DNA of 64,000 nt from Hygrophila difformis (lineage: Eukaryota > Streptophyta > Magnoliopsida > Lamiales > Acanthaceae): contig JAOANR010000006.1 of NCBI GenBank assembly GCA_030278955.1, positions 12,919,915 to 12,983,914 on the forward strand, in the 5' to 3' direction. The position numbers were made by a program, and so were the translations under genes. Below, piece by piece: positions 56,085 through 64,000 of the stretch. Positions within the stretch are counted from its first letter, which is position 1; every line of letters starts with the position of its first letter. The notes beneath the pieces were generated by a model. It saw only the letters and a program-made list of their open reading frames with translations, did not search any database and was not told where the DNA came from.

Positions 56085-59000
56085 ATGGAGGACTGATTTC
56101 TCCCTCCCCACTCTCTGTTCCTTGGTTTTGACTGTTCCACTCAGTAAACTTTCTCAATTTCAATTCCTGCTCTTACCTACGTTTTTTAATTCTTCAATTA
56201 GTGTTTCTTCGTTCCTGCGTCCCATTTTGTGCTTTCTCGAATTTGTTACATGAATTAGTAACTTTTAGTCGTTATGGCTATCCGGAAAGCTAGCAAAATT
56301 TTGCTGCGTTAGGGTTTTAATATTCGAGTTTTGTGAACAAATATGAATTTGATTGTTTAATTAGGTCGCTGAAAGTAACTGTATTGGATGCAACCATCAA
56401 TATATTTGCCACCGAGGTTGTGAATTTTGACGAGGATTTGCCTCACTACAAAACTAAAGGTGGTGTTTACCGGGATCCGGTGGTGAATGGGAGGGTTGTT
56501 TCCCCCACTTTATTGTGGGTGGAGGCACTTGACACCGTGCTTAGAAGGCTGAAGAACTCGGGGTTGGATTTCGGTAATATTGTTGCTGTTTCTGGCAGTG
56601 CACAGCAACATGGCAGTGTGTATTGGAACAATGGAAGTTCTGCGGTCCTTGCGTCGTTGGACTCAAACAAACCATTGGTGGATCAGCTCGCTGATACGTT
56701 CTCGCTTAATGAATCGCCTATCTGGATGGACTGTAGCACCACACCTCAGTGCCGAGCTATTGAGAAGGCTGTGGGAGGTGCATTGGAGTTATCTAAGCTT
56801 ACTGGTTCATGTGCCCATGAGAGATATGCAGGGCCTCAGATTAGGAAAATATTTGAAACGCAACCAGAAGTTTATGAAAATACGGAAAGGATCTCGCTCA
56901 TTAGCTCTTTTATGGCTTCACTTCTTATTGGGGGTTATGCTTGTATTGATCAAACTGACGGGGCTGGAATGAATCTGATGGACATTAAACTCAGAACATG
57001 GTCTGAGAAAGCTTTAGAGGTTTGTGTTGCACATTTTGCTATGCATTTAAAGCGTTAAACTGCCCCTTCATGTTTTTGTTTGTTGCCCCACCTACGGACT
57101 TTCCTTGACTGGATAGATCAGACTTTCGTTTCCTAGTTGATTTATGTTTGCATCCATCAATTTGTAGGCTACAGCTCCAGGTTTGGAGAAAAAACTTGGA
57201 AATTTAGCTCCTGCATATGCTGTTGCTGGTTTGATATCTAACTATCATGTGGAAAGGTTGGCAAGGCATTGCTATTTACCTTTAAAATTTGCATATGGAT
57301 TTACAAATGACTTACAAAACCAGTACGCATTTTGAAAATAACCATTTAAAATACCTTCATGTAAATTGTTATATTTGAATGTAGCCATGTAGGGTATGTA
57401 TGCTATGCATAATTCTACCTCAAAGAGATTCATGTTTTTACGAATTCTACATTTTCAATTTCAATCAGAGTATATCGATTTCTGATGCTCATTACAGCAT
57501 TTTGGCCTGAATTGTTCTTCCTCATTATGAAGTTGATTTTTTGTTTTTTGAAAATAACTTATCTGAACTCAGTGAACCCCGAGCTGTTATGTACTCATCA
57601 GGGGTCAAGGAGCCACATGCATTTCCAGTTAATACAATCAAGACTAAAACCTCCTAATATGAAGGTGAATTGATATTCAGTAATTTCTTGCAGATATGGC
57701 TTCAACAGACATTGTCTTGTTGTGCAGTGGTCTGGTGACAACCCTAATAGCTTAGCAGGTGAGTGTATCCCCAACCATTTAAAATGTATAAGATGCACAG
57801 TTGTTAGCTTAGATGGACGTTCTTAATTCTTGGTTAACTTTCTCAATATTATATACTCCCTCAGTTTCTATATAATTGGAGCGTTTGGAAATTTGACACT
57901 ATTTACACATGCACTTTGACTTAAAGTTTTATCATAGTTATATAAATTCAAATATAGCCAAGAAGGATCTTGTTAGATTCGTCTCGTCGAGTAATTTTTA
58001 AATATAGGACTTTTAGAATTTTTACTTGTACCGAAATTGAGTTATTAATGGTTTAAAATGTGCATTGGACTGCGTGCATTGTGGGTCCGTTTCAATTTTT
58101 TAAAACGGAGGGAGTATATTTACTGTCTCCTAGCACAGATGTGTGTGCATGTAGTTCTGACTCTGAATTGCTCTGTTCATACTGAGCATCCCTTTCTTTA
58201 ATTTACTGAAGCCAACTCAATACTCATGCTTAATTCCTTTTCATTCTACAAATGTTCACCCACAGGCCACAAGTAATTAATTTATCTATGAGAGGTAAAA
58301 AAAAGGGAATTGTGTTTCTTTTAGTAAATAACTTATTGCTCTTGCTTTGCACTAGTTCTGGAACTTGTGGAATGGTACGGATGTGCATGGAAAATTGCAC
58401 ATTCCTATTATTTCTGAATTCCCCAGCCACCCAAGCAGATATTTTTGTAGACATCGTTCTGTATAGAATATGGGTTTACTGTCCACCATGTTCAACTGTA
58501 CTTTGTTGCTTCCTGAACACATGAATGCGAATGCAGACGAATGTTTCATTTGTCCATATCTTTCTGTTTAATTTGTTTGAAGTTGCATTTTGTATTGTGT
58601 TGGATGATTACAATTTCGAAATTTTCCACTTGATCTTTTTTGCCTATCTGATGAAAGTGTATATAACCTGTAGGGTTGACACTTGACACTCCTGGAGACT
58701 TGGCAATAAGCCTTGGCACTAGTGACACTGTAAGTTGAGAAAAAAAAATGTTGTATGTGACTTTGACATTAAAAATGGTAATTACTAATTAGGTTGTACA
58801 GCATGTAAGATATCCTATCTTCTTCTGCATGAGCCTCTTTGTGATGGAAATATATTGGTCACATTTAAGGTATTTATTGAAAATAAAATATTTGTAATAG
58901 GCTAAAAAAATTACAGCTTAATAATTTAGTGATTTAATTACTTATATTCATTTTCTGGAAACCAATATATGGGGATATAAATGTACATTAGATACATGTT

Positions 59001-61823
59001 GCCTTTAGATTCATTGCAAGTGTCTAATTTCATGCTCACCAATATATCTCAGGTTTTTGGGATAGCCAAAGACCACAAACCTGGGCTTGAAGGACACGCA
59101 TTTCCTAGTCCAGTGGACACAGAAACCTATATGCACATGTTGGTCTACAAAAATGGATCGCTGACCCGTGAAGGTAAAATATTCCATTGGTTATATTCTG
59201 TCAAAGTTTTGAGAAAATGTTAACGTTGAAAGTTCATATTGCTTATTTCATTTCAACCTCCATAGATATCCGTAATAGGTATGCATACAATTCCTGGGAA
59301 ATTTTCAATACGTATCTGCAACAAACACCGCATTTAAATGGTTAGTTGAGTTCGCACTTACATATCTTTGTGGTAATTTTTAGCATGTCTCTCATAGTAT
59401 TTTGTATGTTTGAGGTGGAAAGATGGGCTTTTACTATAAGGAGCATGAAATTCTCCCACCTCTTCCAAGTAAGCTTGTTTACTACTTTCTCCATTCATTT
59501 TAAAAGTTGTCACGATTTAAGGAAGAGAGAGAAATGAGTATTTTATTAGTGGGTGAAGGTACAAATAAAGTAGTACTACTAGTACTAGTTATTAGTTGAT
59601 AGATCATAGAAGGATATGGGAATGGATACTATGCAGATGGTGCTGCATCCTTTTTGTGATGGTTACATTATGATAATTATGATAGCGATGGTCCAGCATG
59701 ATTTTGTAATGGAAATTTTCACCAATTACATAATCCCGTCCTCGCTGAACATTCTATATATGCAAAATGTTGTCATTCTACACAGGGACTAACCAAAAAA
59801 ATGTAATACTATCATTTATTTCGTAATGGCAAATAAGGAGAGCATATAACCCTTTAAAAAGTTGGAAGTTATAATATAGTAATAATATTATTTATGATTT
59901 TATATTTCATAAAAATAAAAATAAAAATCAGAATATATTAAAGTTTTAACGCAAAAAAAGGGTTTGTAGATAAATTAATCGATTTTGGAATGCTCAAAGT
60001 ATGGTTTGGCTAAAGCCAGATAATGGGTATAAGTTTAGTGGTTTTTGATAACATTTCAGAAAAGGGACTACAATCAATAGTCATTGTTCACGATGTATCT
60101 ATGGGTGTGGTTACAGATAAGATTCTTACCCTATCAATGTGCTGCTAAATAGTTTTTGTTGAATTTAAACCCATTGTCTATCTTCTTTCTTAGCCATTGA
60201 TGTGGCAATAAGACAGAGAAACAGTGCACCCATCAATTGGGATGAAAGTGAACATAGCATATATTAAACTAATGTAGTGGAATGGCTTTTAAATGTATAG
60301 GCTTGTCACGCTTCTTTTGTTGGATCTTTATGAAGTTGGCGAGCATCGCTATGTTCTTGCAAACTATGATAACATTTCTCTGTATGGGCTTAGGGAGCAT
60401 GAAGTCACTGGGTTTGATGCCCCATCTGAGGTTTGTACCATGAGATGCACATTCCATTGGAACCTTTCCTTTCTTTGATTTTGGTATGAGTTTGAATTAG
60501 CTGAAAAAAAAATTTATATGCAAATGTTGAGCGGCAGGTTCGAGCGCTGATTGAGGGCCAGTTGCTCTCGATGCGTGCTCATGCAGAGAAAATAGGAATG
60601 CCTTCTCCTCCAAGGCGTATAATAGCTACTGGTGGAGCATCTGCAAACAAGTGCATCCTTGACTTGATTGCATCCATTTTTGGTTGCAACATATATACGG
60701 TTCAAAGACCAGGTAAGGTTTTCAGTTCTTGATAACACTGTGACCCCACCAATTACTAGATTTAAAAACCTATCTCAAGTTTGTGCACCTTGACTTGCTC
60801 GAATGAGGCAGGGTCCGGAACAACTCTTGAATTCGCACAGTTTTAGAATGGAATCACCTTACTCGCTTAAGATATAAAATAGCTTCACGCTTTTACATAC
60901 TCTGACTAAAATTGATGGTGCAGATGCTTTCACGTGGTGTCTTTAGTGATTATCTGTAGGCTGGCTTAGGGGTGTAAAATGATCTAGGCTGGCTTGCAAG
61001 CTCAGTGAAGATGAACTCGAACTTCATGTTTATTAGGCGTTACAAACATATATGCTTATAAGTATATAGCATGTCTTAAAAATAGGGTTTATGAAAATAT
61101 AATTCACAAAGAAATTAATTAGTTTTTGACGGAGTCGAAGCTAGAGAAAGGGTGGTAGAATACAAAGGGTAAAGAGGAACGGGTGAGGAATCGAACCCCA
61201 CCCATAAGGATGGAAGACATGGATTTGGCCACTTGGGCAAATCTTCATCCCCACAAAGAAATTAATTTTTTTTGTGCTACACAAAGAAATTAATTGAACT
61301 GACTTTGCATGATTTTACATATATAAATAAATCCTCTCTTTTTTTTTCTTTTTTTTTTGAATTTTATATATATAGAATAATCCCGATACTTTCCTATTTC
61401 CTTTCATGCTGACAAGAAATATCAAACTTTTGAGTTTTGAATCCCATTTATTCTAAGGAGTTATTCAGTGCAAATAATATCAGATGATCCTATCCTAAGA
61501 CAGCCATTATTCCTCTTTGATGCTGAAGTACAACTTGCATGTTTTCTGTCGTCATCTGAATCATGTTATACTACCTATTTTGGTTTGCAGACTCAGCATC
61601 TTTAGGGGCTGCATTGAGGGCTGCCCATGGTTGGCTGTGCCACAAAAATGGTACATTTGTGCCCATCCATGGCATGTACGTGGACAAACTCCAGCAAACA
61701 TCTCTGTACTGCAAGCTAGCAGTGCCTGCTGGTGATCCTGAACTCGTTGCTAAGTACACTTTGCTAATGAAGAAAAGAGCAGAAATTGAAAATGACTTGG
61801 TTCAGAAATTCGGACGAATCTGA
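56085..61823 (+). CDS. XK2: Xylulokinase, XK2-like, with early in-frame stop
   Basis: Eleven exons: 56085-56143, 56365-57019, 57168-57256, 57694-57758, 58674-58729, 59053-59173, 59266-59340, 59415-59468, 60336-60430, 60538-60712, 61591-61823; 1677 bases, 558 codons plus stop, the normal length for plant cytosolic xylulokinase. All introns are GT-AG with consistent phases. FGGY-kinase motifs: LGFDCSTQSLK (phosphate loop), SGSAQQHGSVYW, WMDCSTTPQC, DQTDGAGMNLMD (likely catalytic Asp), ISLGTSDTVFG, ATGGASAN. The enzyme phosphorylates D-xylulose to xylulose 5-phosphate for the pentose phosphate pathway. Codon 4 of exon 1 is TGA (56094-56096), in frame between the ATG and the conserved motif. The rest is undamaged. 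An alternative ATG at 56333 lies in intron 1 and would lose the phosphate loop. It may be a pseudogene allele, a sequencing error or non-AUG initiated. Confidence 0.88.
56094..56096 (+). other. in-frame TGA at codon 4 of XK2-like exon 1
   Basis: Exon 1 reads Met-Glu-Asp-stop-Phe-Leu-Pro-Pro-His-Ser-Leu-Phe-Leu-Gly-Phe-Asp-Cys-Ser-Thr, then splices to exon 2 (CA/G TCG). The residues after the stop match the conserved N-terminus of plant xylulokinase, so the frame is certain. There is no AG between the stop and the motif that could serve as a splice acceptor to avoid it. Confidence 0.9.
57856..58114. mobile_element. Stowaway-like MITE in XK intron 4
   Basis: TA duplication (57854-57855 and 58115-58116) and inverted ends CTCCCTCAGTTTCTATATAA and TTTTTAAAACGGAGGGAG. 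Closely related to the MITE at 18258-18517 along its whole length. Confidence 0.8.
61121..61251 (-). mobile_element. tRNA-derived SINE in XK intron 10
   Basis: On the minus strand an A-box-like GATTTGCCCAAGTGG and a B-box GGGTTCGATTCC are visible. A perfect 16-bp target duplication CACAAAGAAATTAATT lies at 61105-61120 and 61252-61267. A third copy of the same phrase follows at about 61280, so the site was already repeated or was hit twice. A third SINE family in the window, distinct from those at 6468 and 53783. Confidence 0.72.
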
Positions 61824-62453
61824 AAACTATAGAAACCGTGAGGTTTTCTATAGACACGGCATGCTAATACATAAGATGGTTGTTGTAGCCTGTATATAGA
61901 AAGTGGGCATGACCTAAGACATTATTTAGATGGATGGATTTGAATTTCATATGTAATTTGGTGAGGGAATGTGATAATTAAAGTATATATTACAAATTCA
62001 TCTTTCAAATATAAATCCATTAATCCAAATACCTTTCATTTGTGATACTGAAAGAAACTTCATGTATAAATTGATGGATTCTATATTCGGTCCTGGAATC
62101 ATGCAAACTATGTCTTTTATGTATTTTTATGCTCGATCAAATCCTTCTAGTATGGAAATATTTAAAAAAAGACGTGTATTGACGGCTGTTTCATTAGTAG
62201 GATATATAATCTACTTACCCGGCTCAAACATGAAAGTACAACTTTTATACCTTCAACCATTTCAAATATGTTACATTTTCGCCAAGAAACGGCTGCTGTA
62301 GTGCTATTACATCCAACAGATTAGACACAATTTGCAACATTTTATTCAACCAAAAAGGTTAATACACTTCGAATCATAAACTAACTCGGGAACAATTTCA
62401 AGATACACGTGCGTGCGCGCACACCAAAAAAAGAAAATACAACATTTTTCAGA
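61824..62453. other. convergent 3' flanks of XK2 and BXL7-like genes
   Basis: Contains the presumed 3' UTRs of both genes. An 80-codon plus-strand frame at 62062 has no recognised motif and is not called. Confidence 0.4.
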
Positions 62454-63923
62454 TCAAATAGCAATGCGGATGGGATGCACTTCATCACCCACAGTCAAAT
62501 ATACATCCCCAGATTCAATCACCATCATTCCTTCTTCCGTACCTCTGCTCAAATGCTCACAAGGGTTCACTTCAAACTCGATGTCTGCTTTCTCATTTGC
62601 GCCCAACTCCACTGTCTGAAACCCAACCAGTTGTCTTATTGGGCTTCCCTTACTACCACCGCGATCATGTTTTGCAAATACGAGGACAGGATGCTTTCCA
62701 GCCATCGTCCCTTGATTTTCGACCCTGACAATGGCTGATAACTTTGCCTTCTCGCATAACTCCGAGCCCATCTTTGAAACGGGTATGTATCCCGAGTTCC
62801 CAGCTGGCTGATCCGTCGTCAAAACTTTGTTGAAGTTCAGTTCGCTTTGGCTGACAGAAACAAACTTGTACGAGTAGTTTGAGTAGCTAAGACCATGGCC
62901 AAACTCAAACACCTTTTCGCCCTGGTAAAATCTGTAGGTTCGCCCCGGATACCCTGTGGTAGGATCAGCCCTCATTCTCATATCCGTCATTGGTACTTTG
63001 ATGAACTCTTTTGGGTACCATGTCATGGCCAACCTCCCTCCTAAATGAAACCCGATTCATCGATTTAGAGAAATAAACACGCATTAGTAAAGAAAACTAA
63101 AACTGCATAAACAGAGATGATTTAATGATATAAGAGTTTATATGATGGAACAAACCGGGATTGTGATCACCAAAGATGATCTCTGCAATAGCTTTGCCCC
63201 CAGACTGGCCAGGATATCCTGCCCACAAAATGCTTCCGATCTTGGGGTCATTTTTCGCGAAAGATATATCCACTGGACCCCCACAGAGTATCACCAATAC
63301 AACTGGTTTTTTGGCAGCCCTCGCGACACTCATGATCAGACTTTGTTGCTGGCCTGGAAGCACCAGGTCTTCACGATCACGCTCCTCACTCTCGCGGTCC
63401 TGATTAAGCCCCATTACAAGAACTACATAGTCTGCTGATTTTGCAAGCTGGATGGATTCTGCTGTAGCAACCGACGTGCAGTTGATGGTGTCGCAGCCAG
63501 GATGGAAGTTGGTTTTTCGGATATAGCTCGTAAGCCCTTCGAGAGGGGTGATGGTCTTGCAAGGAGGCCCTGCATAGTTCCCAACAAGGACCTTTGGAAC
63601 ATTGGCGTTGGGACCAATCACTGCAAGAGACCGAGTTTTTGCTTTGGACAGAGGAAGAAGATATCCCGAATTCTTTAAAAGGACAATGCCGTGGCGCGCA
63701 GTTTCAAGAGCCAACTCGTCGTGCTCCTGCGTGCAAATGTCCTTTCTTCCGAGGCTTCCATAAGGCGACAGCTCCCTCGGATCGCCATTGAACAGTCCCA
63801 ATCTCATCCTCACGGCAAAGAGGTTATGAAGGGCTCTGTCTATATCTGATTCCAAAAGTTTCCCCTTTTGTACAGCCGATTTTGTATGGTCTCCCAAGTA
63901 AGATCCACAGTTTACATCCATGC
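62454..63923 (-). CDS. BXL7: Beta-D-xylosidase, BXL7-like (GH3), C-terminal part
   Basis: Two exons on the minus strand (63923-63156 and 63040-62454) encode 450 C-terminal residues; further exons lie beyond the window end. The first visible exon opens with MDVNCGSYL, which follows the GH3 catalytic domain; the nucleophile Asp is on an upstream exon outside the window. The GH3 C-terminal domain follows (ARHGIVLLKN, LPLSK, LAVIGPNA, LGNYAGPPC-like VGNYAGPPC, VVLVMGL, VVLVILCGGPVDISFA, WAGYPGQSGG, IIFGDHNPGG), then a fibronectin III-like domain (VRVENQGTMAGKHPVLVFAKH). The intron is GT-AG with phase 1. Family members are secreted wall enzymes that release xylose, and sometimes arabinose, from xylan and arabinan. 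Closest by memory to Arabidopsis BXL7. Convergent with the xylulokinase gene, with 630 bases between stops. No break seen. Confidence 0.88.
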
Positions 63924-64000
63924 CTGTGGGATCATACAAAAACATTACCAAAAATTACCCCCTTGTTCAGATCCATAGATTGGAAGACAACATAAAGAAC
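63924..64000 (-). other. BXL7-like intron, cut by window end
   Basis: The sequence upstream (minus strand) of the acceptor CCCACAG/GC at 63924 is T-rich and non-coding, so the window ends inside an intron of the beta-xylosidase gene. Confidence 0.6.

Noticed and set aside
56333..57058. Xylulokinase starting at the ATG at 56333
   Set aside because: That ATG and the first 11 codons lie in intron 1, before the splice acceptor at 56363-56364, and the frame runs on into intron 2. The product would lack the conserved phosphate-loop N-terminus.
62062..62301. 79-codon plus-strand frame between XK2 and the beta-xylosidase gene
   Set aside because: No motif, AT-rich, and in the expected 3' UTR zone.

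Overview
The window is nuclear DNA of a flowering plant, almost certainly a eudicot. It holds intron-rich genes with plant-only family members (a chloroplast shikimate-kinase-like protein, an AAP amino acid permease, a xylulokinase, a beta-D-xylosidase), AT-rich intergenic DNA, and plant-type transposons: CACTA, Ty1/copia, a giant LTR element, Stowaway MITEs with CTCCCTCCGT ends, hAT-like MITEs and tRNA-derived SINEs. I cannot name the species; a member of the Lamiales would fit but this is a guess.

Layout. 1-8.2 kb: gene-free, with an LTR-like relic, a solo LTR sitting inside a Stowaway MITE, an 8-bp-TSD hAT MITE, a SINE and a hAT-like element with another MITE inside it. 8.28-9.41 kb (minus): single-exon SKL2-like gene with a degenerate kinase P-loop. 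10.6-15.2 kb: very young Ty1/copia element (395-bp LTRs, one mismatch seen, TSD GCTAG) with one long pol ORF and no gag. 17.4-18.5 kb: three Stowaway MITEs in a row. 18.94-40.94 kb: a 22-kb CACTA element with perfect 14-bp ends and 3-bp TSD ACC. It carries a tnp2-type transposase gene and an eight-exon Transposase_24-type second gene.

The tnp2 gene is split by a 14.36-kb LTR element (21572-35930, TSD CTTAT, minus orientation, tRNA-Asp primer site). Its LTRs are about 5.8-6.0 kb and its 2.5-kb interior has no credible coding sequence, so it is a LARD-like non-autonomous element. Each LTR carries an array of near-perfect 27-bp palindromes. A Stowaway MITE then landed in only one of the two LTRs. 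The order of events is therefore readable: CACTA, then LARD, then MITE.

42.07-46.16 kb (minus): seven-exon AAP6-like amino acid permease with one GC-AG intron. 46.2-56.0 kb: gene-free, with promoter-proximal repeats, SINEs, MITEs and a minisatellite-bearing element. 56.09-61.82 kb (plus): eleven-exon xylulokinase (XK2-like), well preserved except for an in-frame TGA at codon 4 of exon 1. 62.45-63.92 kb (minus, running off the window): the C-terminal 450 residues of a BXL7-like GH3 beta-xylosidase, convergent with the xylulokinase.

The host genes do not form a cluster with one function, although xylulokinase and beta-xylosidase both deal with pentoses. The most unusual structures are the palindrome array in the LARD LTRs and the early stop codon in the xylulokinase. 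All comparisons were made by eye; family calls come from recognising conserved motifs.
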